The position numbers were made by a program, and so were the translations under genes. Below are positions 9,723 to 18,806 of a stretch of DNA of 64,000 nucleotides, in pieces; the stretch's first letter is position 1, and every line of letters begins with the position of its first letter. The stretch is from Streptomyces sp. SID13726 (GTDB taxonomy: Bacteria > Actinomycetota > Actinomycetes > Streptomycetales > Streptomycetaceae), in contig NZ_JAAGLY010000004.1 of NCBI RefSeq assembly GCF_010548375.1, positions 372,001-436,000 on the forward strand, given 5' to 3'. The notes under the pieces are model-generated. The model saw only the letters and a list, made by a program, of their open reading frames with translations, was not told the origin of the DNA and ran no database searches.

Positions 9723-11059
9723 TGTCTTTCTCTTCCCCTCCCCTGGAGGCCCTCAAGGGTTCCCTCCCCGACGGGCGCGGGTCTGCCCAGCGCCCGGAAA
9801 TGCCAGCCCGCCACGGTCCAACGGCCCGCGTCGAGCGTTCCCCTGCCGTCCACGATCCGTGGGCGGCTCACCAGCTCTGCGGCCCGCTCCGGATCGAGTT
9901 CCCGGAACTGCGGCCACTCGGTCAGATGCAGGACGAGATCGGCGCGTTCCAGCGCTTCCTCGGCCGACAGCGCGTATCCGAGCAGCGGATATGCCTTGCG
10001 GGCGTTGTCCAGCGCCTCGGGGTCGTAGACCGTCACGTCGGCGCCATCCAGGCGCAACCTGGCGGCCACGTTGAGCGCCGGTGAGTCACGGATGTCGTCG
10101 GAGCCGGGCTTGAAGGCCGCCCCGAGTACGGCGACACGGGCCCCCAGCACCGATCCGCCGCACAGCTCCCGCGCCAGCCCGACGACCTTGTCGCGGCGGC
10201 GCATGTTGATCGCGTCCACCTCGCGCAGGAACGCGAGCGAGACCCCGAGTTCGTCGGCGCGGTGCGCGAAGGCCCGGATGTCCTTGGGCAGGCACCCGCC
10301 GCCGAAGCCGACGCCGGCCCGCAGGAACTTTCCGCCGATCCGGTCGTCGTACCCGATCGCCTCGGCCAGGACGCCTACGTCGCCGCCCGCGGCCTCGCAG
10401 ACCTCGGCCATCGCGTTGATGAAGGAGATCTTGGTGGCGAGGAAGGCGTTGGCCGCCGTCTTGACCAGTTCGGCGGTCGGGAAGTCGGTGCTGACGACCG
10501 GGGTGCCCGCGCCGAGGACCGGGGCGTACACCTCGCGGAGGAGTCCCTCCGCGCGTGCCGACCGCACCCCGAACACCAGCCGGTCCGGACGCAGCGTGTC
10601 CTCGACGGCGTGGCCCTCGCGCAGGAACTCCGGGTTCCAGGCGATCTCGGCCCCGTGCCGGGCGGCCAGCCGCTCCGCCGTGCCGACCGGCACGGTCGAC
10701 TTGCCGACGATCAGCGAGCCCTCGGCCGCGTGCCCGGCGATCGCCGCGAAGGCCGCGTCGACGTGGGTCAGGTCGGCGCCGCCCGAGCCCTGGCGCTGCG
10801 GGGTGCCGACGCACACGAAGTGCACCTCGCCGAAGGCCCCGGCCGCCGCGTGGTCGGTGGTGAACGCGAGCCGCCCGCTCGCCGTGTGCCGGGCGATCAG
10901 CTCGGGCAGCCCGGGCTCGTGGAAGGGCACCTGTCCGCCTTGCAGCGCGGCGACCTTCTCGGGGTCCACGTCGACCCCGAGCACCTCGTGTCCGAGTTCC
11001 GCCATGCAGGCGGCGTGGGTGGCACCCAGATAGCCGGTGCCGATGACAGTGAGCCGCAT
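9719..11059 (-). CDS. UDP-glucose/GDP-mannose 6-dehydrogenase family protein
   Basis: 446 residues. Oxidises a nucleotide hexose to its uronic acid with two NAD+. An N-terminal Rossmann motif (VIGTGYLGATHAACMAELGH), a central block ending in the catalytic cysteine motif GFGGGCLPKDI, and the C-terminal domain with LGAAFKPGSDDIRDSPAL are all present. Whether the substrate is UDP-glucose or GDP-mannose is not decided by the sequence. ATG at 11059 is the start; the open frame continues far upstream without homology. A synthase-like GT2 in the same block suggests a uronic-acid-containing polymer. Confidence 0.92.
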   Translation of the reverse strand: MRLTVIGTGYLGATHAACMAELGHEVLGVDVDPEKVAALQGGQVPFHEPGLPELIARHTASGRLAFTTDHAAAGAFGEVHFVCVGTPQRQGSGGADLTHVDAAFAAIAGHAAEGSLIVGKSTVPVGTAERLAARHGAEIAWNPEFLREGHAVEDTLRPDRLVFGVRSARAEGLLREVYAPVLGAGTPVVSTDFPTAELVKTAANAFLATKISFINAMAEVCEAAGGDVGVLAEAIGYDDRIGGKFLRAGVGFGGGCLPKDIRAFAHRADELGVSLAFLREVDAINMRRRDKVVGLARELCGGSVLGARVAVLGAAFKPGSDDIRDSPALNVAARLRLDGADVTVYDPEALDNARKAYPLLGYALSAEEALERADLVLHLTEWPQFRELDPERAAELVSRPRIVDGRGTLDAGRWTVAGWHFRALGRPAPVGEGTLEGLQGRGRERQ

Positions 11060-11112
11060 GCGGTACGGCCTTTCATGAACAGGTTGGAGGAAGGAGACGG
11101 GTGGGCGACGGC

Positions 11113-12918
11113 TCAGGAGGTCTTCGCCCAGATCCGGTACGAGCCGGTGCCGCCTCCGCTGAGTTCGAAGGGGATCGTGCCGACCATGCGGTAGTGGCCG
11201 CTCGCGGTGACCTGCCGCGCGAGGTACTTCTCGAGATCCGGTGTCGCCACCCCGTCCAGCACGATGAGGTCGAAGTAGCCGGCCTCGATGGCGAGCCGGT
11301 ACCCCTCCCGGCCGTGGTGGATCTCGCCCTTCCGGTCCGAGTAGCCGATGCCGTACGTCGACGTCCACTGGTCGTGGTTCGTCTTGTCCTGGAGGTAGTA
11401 GACGGGCACCTCGTAAGTGGCGCCGAGATAGCGGCCCTTGGGCTTCATGTACGGCTCGATCGCCTTCACGAGCGGGGTGGAGTCCGGCCACAGACCGAAC
11501 CGCCACTCGGACTGCGAGACACCGAGGCACAGGGCCGTGACCCAGATCATGATGCCGAGCTGCGGATAGCGGAAGTGCTTGCCGACCAGCCGGATCACAC
11601 CGACGCCGGCCATCGGGGCGGCGAAGAGCAGACCGAAGTCGAGGTGCTTGTAGAGCGAGACCGACGTGCTGAGGTGGATCTGGTAGGCCGGGGCGAGCAG
11701 CGCGGTACCGGCCAGCACCAGACCGAGCAGGGCACGCCAGCGCCAGCCGGGGCCCGCCAGGCCGTGGGAGCGCGGCGACTCGTTCATACGGCCGCGCAGC
11801 GCGTAGGCGACGGCCCCCGCGGCGGCGGCCGCGGTCATCAGGCCACCCCACTCCACCGACTTCTCCACCAGCGACATCGCGGTGTCGGTGCCGTGGGCAC
11901 GGTTGGTGGTCGTCGCCCGCACACCGGCGAGCACGTCGGTGTAGAGCAGGCCCACGCCGGCCAGCGCGGCGGTGCCGAGGCCGAGCAGGAAGGCCCGCAC
12001 CAGGCAGCGCCAGCCCTTGTGGTGCCAGGCCGTCAGGGCGGCCAGGACGATGAGGGTGGGCACGTACAGCGCGGACGCGTACTTCACCGCGACGGCCAGC
12101 ACCATCACCGGCGCGGCGAGCAGCACGGTGATCGCGGGGGCGCGGTTGGTGCGGACGACGATCCACGCGGCCAGCGCCAGGAGGAAGATCGCGGGAGCGT
12201 CGTAGGTGGCGAACCAGCCGAGCACGATCGTCGGCTGGGTGACCGCGAACAGCGCGGCGGCGACCAGGGCCACCCGCTCGTTGAACATGCGCCGGGTGAA
12301 GGAGTAGAGCAGCGCGGTCGCGCCCAGCATGCACAGCAGGCTCAGCGCCCGGGCGCCGGACAGCCCGAAGGTGCCGTCGATCACGGCCGCGGCGACCGGG
12401 TACAGCATCGGCGATCCGGAGAAGTACGTCTCGTACCCGCTGTGCAGCGGGGTGCCGTTCATCCAGTGATCGATGATGTTGTGGCCCGCCGCCAGGTACA
12501 GGGCCTCGTCCTGGAACGCGGTGTTGGACAGCCTGAGCGACAGCACGGCCTGGACGAGCAGGACGACGGCGAGGACACCCCGGCTGACCCAGGCACGCCG
12601 TCTGCTGGGGGCGTCGTCCCATCCGGCGTCCGGCGTCTCGGGAATGTGGTACCCGGGCGCCACGTCCGTGTCGTCCGGCACCTGCTGGTACTGAACCGTG
12701 CGCAGGGCGTACGTCGGCTGGTCGTCGAAGCCGCTGCGGGGCTGCTCCGGGACGGCCGGCGCGTACGGCTGTTGCTGCGGCTGCTGCGGGTTGGCGTACC
12801 CGTACTCCTGCTGCTGGTACTGCTGCGGGGCCCAGCCGTCCGAGTTGAACCAGCCGCCGTCGTCCTCCGCGTACGGATCGTAGGGCTGTGGCGTGTAGTG
12901 ATCGTTTCTGGAGGTCAT
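11113..12918 (-). CDS. GT-C glycosyltransferase (GT39/ArnT-like), multi-pass
   Basis: About 601 residues. An unusual N-terminal tail of about 105 residues rich in Gln, Tyr, Pro and Asp is followed by ten or more hydrophobic helices and an extracytoplasmic C-terminal domain. The FQDEALY motif after the first helix carries the Asp-Glu pair typical of PMT/ArnT enzymes, which use polyprenyl-phosphate sugars outside the membrane. The acceptor is unknown. The ATG at 12918 overlaps the preceding stop by one base (TGATG); GTG at 12921 is an alternative. Confidence 0.85.
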   Translation of the reverse strand: MTSRNDHYTPQPYDPYAEDDGGWFNSDGWAPQQYQQQEYGYANPQQPQQQPYAPAVPEQPRSGFDDQPTYALRTVQYQQVPDDTDVAPGYHIPETPDAGWDDAPSRRRAWVSRGVLAVVLLVQAVLSLRLSNTAFQDEALYLAAGHNIIDHWMNGTPLHSGYETYFSGSPMLYPVAAAVIDGTFGLSGARALSLLCMLGATALLYSFTRRMFNERVALVAAALFAVTQPTIVLGWFATYDAPAIFLLALAAWIVVRTNRAPAITVLLAAPVMVLAVAVKYASALYVPTLIVLAALTAWHHKGWRCLVRAFLLGLGTAALAGVGLLYTDVLAGVRATTTNRAHGTDTAMSLVEKSVEWGGLMTAAAAAGAVAYALRGRMNESPRSHGLAGPGWRWRALLGLVLAGTALLAPAYQIHLSTSVSLYKHLDFGLLFAAPMAGVGVIRLVGKHFRYPQLGIMIWVTALCLGVSQSEWRFGLWPDSTPLVKAIEPYMKPKGRYLGATYEVPVYYLQDKTNHDQWTSTYGIGYSDRKGEIHHGREGYRLAIEAGYFDLIVLDGVATPDLEKYLARQVTASGHYRMVGTIPFELSGGGTGSYRIWAKTS

Positions 12919-13931
12919 CACGGCTTCCGTACGTCGAAGCCGAAGCTGTCGTCGGCGGCCAGGCGCTTGAACTCCTTCAGGGCCAGCGGGCTCGCCTCCA
13001 ACCGCCAGTCGGCACGCTTCCTGTGGTTGAACCAGATGAAGCCGATCAGGCTGTCGTCGTCCTCGACGCCCTCGAAGAGGTTGCGGATGTCGGCCCGCCG
13101 CCGCTCACCGGGCTCGGCCGCGGTCTCGACGAGGATCATGGGCTTCTTGGTGAAGGCCCGGATCTCGTCCATGGTCGGTCCGAAGACACTGCTGAAGGCG
13201 TTGTCCTGCTCGATGGTCCAGTAGCCGACCAGGCCGACCCAGTCGACGTAGCCGTCGCCCGGGTAGTAGGGCTTCAGCTCGACGTTCTTGACCGGATTGA
13301 TGATGTTGGGCGACCAGGACCAGATCACGTTCGAGGCGCCGAGCTCGATGAACGTGTCGTGGATGTGCCGCCAGGCAGCCACGTACTGCTCGGGGGTGAC
13401 GTACTTCGTGCCCCACTTCTCCCAGTGGCCGTTGAACTCGTCGGCGAAGTCGATCACGACGGGCAGGTTCAGTCTGCGGACCGCGGTCGCGTACTCCTTG
13501 AGGTACGCGTCCGACTTGCCCGCCGCGATGTCGGCGAGGCTGGTGTCGAAGGGCTCCCAGGACATCAGTGTCATGGCGCCCTGGCTCCAGGCCCGGCGCA
13601 CGCCGCTGGCGTCGAAGCCGTCGCCCCAGGCCGCGTAGTACTCGACGAGGTTGGGCTGCTTGCCGACCATCCTCGTGTACGCGTCGACGCCCTTCATGGA
13701 GGTCGGCGCACCGTCGACGGCGGCTCCGAAGTACTTCTTCGCAGGCTTGATCAGCGGTACGACGTCGTAGGGGACGTTCGAGTCCGCATCACCGGAAGAA
13801 ACGTTTCCGCTTTTGTTCTGTCCAGAGGATGAAGCATTGTTCGACCCGTCGAGCACAGAGCAGCCGCTGAGGGCGAGTGCGGCGAGCAGGACGGCGGAGA
13901 CCGCGCCGCGGGTGCGGGTGAGCAACTGCAT
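12918..13931 (-). CDS. GH26-like glycoside hydrolase lipoprotein
   Basis: 337 residues. The signal peptide ends in the lipobox LSGC (Cys24), followed by a Ser/Asn/Gly-rich linker. The catalytic domain has FADEFNGHWEKWG, where Glu165 is the expected acid/base, and ILVETAAEPG, where Glu269 is the expected nucleophile, as in GH26 mannanase-type clans. It is thus a surface-anchored glycanase. Sitting between a synthase-like glycosyltransferase and a GT-C enzyme, it may trim or release the polymer made by its neighbours; the substrate is not known. Confidence 0.82.
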   Translation of the reverse strand: MQLLTRTRGAVSAVLLAALALSGCSVLDGSNNASSSGQNKSGNVSSGDADSNVPYDVVPLIKPAKKYFGAAVDGAPTSMKGVDAYTRMVGKQPNLVEYYAAWGDGFDASGVRRAWSQGAMTLMSWEPFDTSLADIAAGKSDAYLKEYATAVRRLNLPVVIDFADEFNGHWEKWGTKYVTPEQYVAAWRHIHDTFIELGASNVIWSWSPNIINPVKNVELKPYYPGDGYVDWVGLVGYWTIEQDNAFSSVFGPTMDEIRAFTKKPMILVETAAEPGERRRADIRNLFEGVEDDDSLIGFIWFNHRKRADWRLEASPLALKEFKRLAADDSFGFDVRKP

Positions 13932-15517
13932 CAGGCGACCGCCTTTTCCCGGGGCTGGACCAGCACACGGCCCACGACGAGGGCGTAGAAGAGTCCGGAG
14001 GACAGGATCAGGGCGAAGTTCGGGGCGTCCATGGTGAACGTCCGGTAGACCGCTCCCACGACCCAGATCAGCGCGGTGCCACCGCTCCAGACCCACATCC
14101 CGATCCAGAAGCGGCGGGTCTTGTTCTTCTTGGCCCCGGAGGAGCCGGTCGGCTGCCAGCCCATGCGGTTCTTGCGGAGGATGTCCCAGATGGCGAAGAC
14201 GTGCGCCCAGCCGTACATCATGCGGGCCGCCCAGGCCTCCAGGCGGTAGGGCGCCCGGTGCCACATCGGGAAGACGATCGTGGTGTAGATGACGCTGGGG
14301 GCCACCAGGAGCAGATGCTCGACCCGCAGCTTCTCCGGCATCATGATCAGCAGCACGATGGGGATGACCGGCGCCGCGAAGGTGAACAGCGCCGTGTGGA
14401 TGTAGTAGAAGAACCCGGACATGTAGCACAGGCGGCTGGACAGCTTGATCCTGCGCTGCCAGAACTTCCTGCTGCCGAGCAGGCTCATCGAGCCGGAGCA
14501 CCAGCGGTACTGCTGGTTGAAGAAGGCGCCGGCGGTGTCCGGGCACACGCCCGTGGAGACGGCGACCGGGACATAGCGCAGGTCCCAGCCGAGACCACGC
14601 AGGTCGAACCCGGTGTGCACGTCCTCGGAGTGCTCGATCAGCGTCGTACCGCCGTTGGTGTCCAGTGCGGCCCGCCGGTACACGGCACAGGAACCGACGC
14701 AGATCGCCCCGTCGCTGCCCTGCCGGGAGACCTGCACGGACCGGTAGAACAGCTCCTGGACCGCGCCCGCGCCGCGCTCGATCCAGTTCTGCGAGTCGAG
14801 CACCCGGAAGTACTGCGGGGACTGGACGATGCCGATGGCCGGGTCGGCCTCCATGTACGGCAGCAGCTCTTCGAGCAGGTCGGCACGCGGGGTGAAGTCG
14901 GCGTCCAGGATGAGGATGTACTTGCCGTCCGACTGCCCGAACCCGAAGTGCAGGTTGCCGGCCTTCTTGAACCAGCCGCGGTTCTCCCGGGTGCCGTAGC
15001 GGAACCCGAAGTCGCGGGCCATCGCCTCCAGTTCGGGACTGGCGCCGTCGTCGAGCACGAACGGCACACAGACGCCCGGGTAGCGGTCGGCCATCTCCCG
15101 CACATGCCGCCAGGTGTTGTGCAGCACCTCGATGGGCTCACCGCACACCGGCAGGAACACGTCCACCGTCGGATAGACCTCGGGCCGCCAGTCATGGACC
15201 AGCTTCTTGTGGTGCGCGATGTCGAAGTCCCTGGTGAAACCGTTCACCCGGAGCGACACCAGGTAGTACACGACCGTGAAGACCAGCAGCGGTGTGTAGA
15301 TCCACAGCACCGGAGTGGACTGGGCGAGCTTGAACTGGCTCACCACCAGGCAGCAGAAGCTGACCAGCGAGCTGATCGTCAGGATCCACAGATACCGATG
15401 CGCGTAGGAGTACTTCTCCCTGTCCGACGGCGGCAGCGGCAACAGCCCCAACGGAACTCCGTCACCTCGCCTGGCCCTTCGACGTCCCCCGGTCCGTACC
15501 GGACCAACTGAACTCAT
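13931..15517 (-). CDS. Processive family 2 glycosyltransferase, cellulose/alginate-synthase-like
   Basis: 528 residues. Two transmembrane helices lie near residues 43-90, then a cytosolic GT2 domain with LDDGAS (155-160), DADF (205-208), the SEDV variant of the TED motif (298-301) and QQYRW (335-339), the QxxRW motif of processive synthases. Four or five more helices follow. This is the BcsA/Alg8/hyaluronan-synthase layout, but no PilZ domain is seen. First gene of the block; its upstream 183 bp are AT-richer than average and should contain the promoter. Confidence 0.9.
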   Translation of the reverse strand: MSSVGPVRTGGRRRARRGDGVPLGLLPLPPSDREKYSYAHRYLWILTISSLVSFCCLVVSQFKLAQSTPVLWIYTPLLVFTVVYYLVSLRVNGFTRDFDIAHHKKLVHDWRPEVYPTVDVFLPVCGEPIEVLHNTWRHVREMADRYPGVCVPFVLDDGASPELEAMARDFGFRYGTRENRGWFKKAGNLHFGFGQSDGKYILILDADFTPRADLLEELLPYMEADPAIGIVQSPQYFRVLDSQNWIERGAGAVQELFYRSVQVSRQGSDGAICVGSCAVYRRAALDTNGGTTLIEHSEDVHTGFDLRGLGWDLRYVPVAVSTGVCPDTAGAFFNQQYRWCSGSMSLLGSRKFWQRRIKLSSRLCYMSGFFYYIHTALFTFAAPVIPIVLLIMMPEKLRVEHLLLVAPSVIYTTIVFPMWHRAPYRLEAWAARMMYGWAHVFAIWDILRKNRMGWQPTGSSGAKKNKTRRFWIGMWVWSGGTALIWVVGAVYRTFTMDAPNFALILSSGLFYALVVGRVLVQPREKAVA

Positions 15518-15700
15518 GCGAAATCCACCCTTGGGCCCTCTGGCCCGTTGACCCCCACCCTGTGCCCGGTCATCCTCTTTCGAACCAATGACCGAGCCGC
15601 GAAAGATTATCCGAGTTGTGTGAGAGATGTAAGGGTCAAGTGGAGAAGTAAGTCCAAAAAGTGGCGCTATGTCCCCTGAGTGAAGGCAAATGAGGGGTAA

Positions 15701-16567
15701 CTAACAGGTTTCGCAACCGGACGTCCCGGGCAGCGTCCGCCGGTTCCGCGCCTCCTTGTTCCGTGCCCCCAGCAGCTCGTCCGCCGGATATCCGACCTCC
15801 TCCAAGGTCAGCCCGTGCGGCCGTACGACGTGGACAGCCGAGTCCCGTACGCCGGCGGCCAGCACCTTGGCCGGCCAGTCGGGGCCCCGGTGCCCGTCCC
15901 CCACGAACAGCAGCGCGCCGATGAGCGAGCGCACCATGTTGTGGCAGAAGGCGTCGGCGCGGACCGTCGCGGTGATGATGCCGTCGTCGCCGCGTACGAG
16001 GCTCAGCCGCTGGAGCGTGCGAATGGTCGTCGCGCCCTCACGTCGCTTGCAGTACGCGGCGAAGTCGTGCTCCCCGAGCAGCCGGGCCGCGGCCTCGTTC
16101 ATGGCGTCGACGTCCAGCGGCCAGTCGTGCCACAGGACGTGCCCCCGCAGCAACGGGTCGACGCCACCCGGGTTGTCGGTGACGCGGTAGGCGTACCGCC
16201 GCCACATCGCGGAGAACCGCGCGTTGAACCCCTCCGCCGCCTCCCCCACCCCCCACACCCGCACATCCCGCGGCAACCGCCCCGCCAGCCGCTTCAGCAG
16301 CTTCTCGCGGTGCTCCCCCCACACCGCCTCCGGCAGATCCACGTGCGCCACCTGCCCCCGCGCGTGCACCCCGGCGTCGGTGCGCCCGGCCACGGTCAGC
16401 TCGTACGTCACGTCGCCCGACCGCGTCACGGTCCGCAGGGCGTCCTCGATCTCGCCCTGTACGGTCCGCCGGCCGCCGGCCTGTTTGGCCCAGCCGGAGA
16501 AGTCGCTGCCGTCGTAGGAGAGGTCCAGGCGGACGCGGACATGGCCGGGCTGTACTTCGTCGCTCAC
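15701..16567 (-). CDS. truA: tRNA pseudouridine(38-40) synthase
   Basis: 288 residues. Isomerises uridines 38-40 in the anticodon arm. [13 protein letters not shown] opens the protein, the catalytic Asp lies in [13 protein letters not shown], and [15 protein letters not shown] is the conserved late block. GTG start at 16567. In streptomycetes truA follows rplQ, and here one secreted-protein gene lies between them. Confidence 0.94.
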   Translation of the reverse strand: MSDEVQPGHVRVRLDLSYDGSDFSGWAKQAGGRRTVQGEIEDALRTVTRSGDVTYELTVAGRTDAGVHARGQVAHVDLPEAVWGEHREKLLKRLAGRLPRDVRVWGVGEAAEGFNARFSAMWRRYAYRVTDNPGGVDPLLRGHVLWHDWPLDVDAMNEAAARLLGEHDFAAYCKRREGATTIRTLQRLSLVRGDDGIITATVRADAFCHNMVRSLIGALLFVGDGHRGPDWPAKVLAAGVRDSAVHVVRPHGLTLEEVGYPADELLGARNKEARNRRTLPGTSGCETC

Positions 16568-16593
16568 CCCCAGATCCTCTCAGGAACGCGGAA

Positions 16594-16619
16594 CGGGCCC
16601 GCCCCGAGGGGCGGGCCCG
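16594..16619 (-). terminator. Terminator hairpin after the secreted protein gene
   Basis: A 12-bp GC-only inverted repeat (16594-16605 with 16608-16619) lies between the stop of the secreted protein gene (16632) and the truA start. There is no U-tract, which is common for streptomycete terminators. Confidence 0.65.
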
Positions 16620-16631
16620 CACTGGTGACGA

Positions 16632-18050
16632 TCAGTGGCGGCCCGGGTTCAGCACGATCGTGCCGGAGTCGTTCGCCGGGTTGCCCTCGTTCGGCATCGT
16701 GTACGCGAAGAACGCCCGGCCGGTGGCGTTCTTGATCACCTCGTCGACGCGCAGCCCGAACGTGAAGGTGCGCGAGGCGTCCTCCAGGATCGGGGTGTCG
16801 ATGTCGCAGAGGTAGTCGCCCTGGGGGTCCTCCCAGTCGGCGGCCCGGCAGTTCTCGGGGGCCTCGGTGACCGTGGTGCCCGGAGGAAGGTCCACCCAGA
16901 ACGAGATCGGCTCGCCGCCGGAGCGCAGCAGCGCCAGCCAGGCCGGGCCGTGGTTGGCGAAGCCGACGTCCACCGAGACCGTCTCGCCCTTGCGGGCCCG
17001 CAGCCGCTCGCCGGTCAGGTCGAGGTCGAAGGTGTTCTTCGTCGGGAGGTCCGCCTCCGCGAACCGCGCGTAGTCCGCCGGATCGGCGTCCGGCAGCCGG
17101 ACCAGCCCCAGCCGGGGACCGGTGCCCGCCCGGTAGTCGCCCTCGGCCAGCAGCTCGTCCACCTGGTCGGCGGGCACCGCGCTGAAGCTGTAGGACATCA
17201 CGTCGTAGAGCGCGAAGCGCGCCGTCCTGATCGGGAAGGGAACGCTCAGTCCGTACGCCGCCTCCGCCGCGAACTCGCTGTCGAAGACGCACAGTGCCGT
17301 GGAACTCCCGAACACCTCGTCGGGGTCGCGCGGGTCGTACCAGCAGTTCCTGAAGTTGCCGGGGAAGGAGAGGCCCCGGCTGCCGTAGATCCGCAGGACC
17401 ACGCCGTCGCCGCCCAGACCGCCGACGTTGCGGAAGCCCAGCGGTGCCCGGAAGGTGTCCCCCGCGCGGAAGCCCGCGGGCTCGGCCAGCTGCTTCATCC
17501 GCAGCTCGGGGCCGCCGACCAGTACGTCCACGCTGTGCCCGGTGAAGGCCAGGCCCTCACCCGCGGCCGTGACCTCGATGGTGCCGACCTCGCCCGCGGC
17601 GCTCTCGTCGGTCACGTCGAGTCTGATGCCGCCCAGGTCGTTGTAGTCCCGGCCGGCGTAGATCTCGTAACCCCGGCAGGTGGCGACAAGCCCCGCGACG
17701 GAGCAGCCCTGCCAGCCGCCGAGCCGGGAGAAGTCCACGGCGGCGACCCCGGCCAGGGAGCTGGCGTCCACGGTGACCGTGTACTCGCCCTGGTGGATCG
17801 GGTAGGTGACGCCGTTCTCGTCCGGCACCGGCTCACCGGGAGCCCGGAGCCCCAGCTCGATCTGCGGCTCGCCCGGCTCACCCGGCTCACCGGGCTCGGG
17901 GTGCAGCGAGAGGTTGACACTGTCGGGCCCGGTGACGGAGACCGGCAGCGGCTCCTCCTGGGCCTGAGCGGGACCGACGAGCGCGCCGGCGGCCAGCGCG
18001 GCCAGCGCGAACGCGGAGACACTGCGCCGCGCAGCGGCGAGGTAAGGCAT
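16632..18050 (-). CDS. Secreted protein, unknown function
   Basis: 472 residues. A clear Sec signal peptide (RRSVSAFALAALAAGALVG then AQAQ-E) is followed by a short GEPGEPGEP repeat and a long beta-rich region with six or so Cys residues and several Ig-like blocks (YTVTVDASSLAGV, EVGTIEVTAAGEGL). No membrane anchor or sorting signal is seen at the C-terminus, so it is probably released. I do not recognise the family. ATG at 18050 fits the signal peptide and has a GGGGG ribosome-binding region just upstream. Confidence 0.8.
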   Translation of the reverse strand: MPYLAAARRSVSAFALAALAAGALVGPAQAQEEPLPVSVTGPDSVNLSLHPEPGEPGEPGEPQIELGLRAPGEPVPDENGVTYPIHQGEYTVTVDASSLAGVAAVDFSRLGGWQGCSVAGLVATCRGYEIYAGRDYNDLGGIRLDVTDESAAGEVGTIEVTAAGEGLAFTGHSVDVLVGGPELRMKQLAEPAGFRAGDTFRAPLGFRNVGGLGGDGVVLRIYGSRGLSFPGNFRNCWYDPRDPDEVFGSSTALCVFDSEFAAEAAYGLSVPFPIRTARFALYDVMSYSFSAVPADQVDELLAEGDYRAGTGPRLGLVRLPDADPADYARFAEADLPTKNTFDLDLTGERLRARKGETVSVDVGFANHGPAWLALLRSGGEPISFWVDLPPGTTVTEAPENCRAADWEDPQGDYLCDIDTPILEDASRTFTFGLRVDEVIKNATGRAFFAYTMPNEGNPANDSGTIVLNPGRH

Positions 18051-18163
18051 GGGACCCCCCGTGACTCGGACATCACGCGCACCGGATCGGTGACGCATGT
18101 ACATGACCTGTGAGTCCGCTGTGAGGTTGCCCTGCCTCGCCCACACCTTTCGCCGACATGCGA

Positions 18164-18195
18164 ACGGGCCCGCTCCTCGAAAGGAACGGGCCCGT
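18164..18195 (-). terminator. Terminator hairpin after rplQ
   Basis: Arms 18164-18176 and 18183-18195 pair as ACGGGCCCG plus TCC, separated by one unpaired position, with a TCGAAA loop. It lies 16 bp beyond the rplQ stop and should end the alpha-operon transcript. Confidence 0.75.
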
Positions 18196-18210
18196 CACAA
18201 CGCGGAGGCG

Positions 18211-18720
18211 TCAGGCGTCCTTGGACTCCTCGGCAGCCTCGTCGGCGTCGGCGGCCTTGGTCGTGTCGACCTTGGTCTCCTCGGCGACCGGAGCGGCCTC
18301 GGCGTCCTTGGCGGCACGCTTGGTGGCGGCCTCGGCCTCGCCGGTGGCCTCCTGGGCGACCGTCAGGGCCTCGACCAGCTCGATGACAGCCATGGGCGCG
18401 TTGTCGCCACGGCGGTTACCGATCTTGGTGATACGGGTGTAACCGCCGGGGCGGTTCTCGTACCGCGGGCCGATCTCGGTGAAGAGCGTGTGGACGACGC
18501 TCTTGTCCGTGATCACCTGGAGCACCTGACGGCGGTTGTGAAGGTCGCCCTTCTTCGCCTTGGTGACCAGACGCTCGGCGTAGGGCCGCAGACGGCGGGC
18601 CTTCGCCTCGGTGGTGGTGATGCGGCCGTGCTCGAACAGCGACTTCGCGAGGTTCGCGAGGAGCAGCTTCTCGTGCGCGGCACTGCCGCCCAGACGGGCA
18701 CCCTTGGTGGGCTTCGGCAT
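18211..18720 (-). CDS. rplQ: 50S ribosomal protein L17 (bL17)
   Basis: 169 residues. The core (first 118 or so residues: [17 protein letters not shown] start, [33 protein letters not shown]) is complete. An Ala/Glu/Lys-rich C-terminal tail of about 50 residues is typical of actinobacteria and absent in E. coli. It follows rpoA by 86 bp, the normal end of the alpha operon. Confidence 0.97.
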   Translation of the reverse strand: MPKPTKGARLGGSAAHEKLLLANLAKSLFEHGRITTTEAKARRLRPYAERLVTKAKKGDLHNRRQVLQVITDKSVVHTLFTEIGPRYENRPGGYTRITKIGNRRGDNAPMAVIELVEALTVAQEATGEAEAATKRAAKDAEAAPVAEETKVDTTKAADADEAAEESKDA

Positions 18721-18806
18721 GGTGTTTCTCCTGTGTGTCTGCCCCGGCCGTATCAGGTACCGGGGTCAGGAACCCGGTGGGCGGATGCCCACCGGCATAC
18801 GACCGA

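Noticed and set aside
11060..12622. In-frame upstream extension of the nucleotide-sugar dehydrogenase
   Set aside because: Lies wholly over the GT-C gene in another frame and has no family similarity; the dehydrogenase starts at 11059 with its Rossmann motif.
15518..15700. Riboswitch or cyclic-di-GMP element before the glycan block
   Set aside because: Looked for because synthase operons are often so controlled, but no known aptamer core was visible. A GATAAT box is present with TTGACC 22 bp away, too far for a confident promoter.
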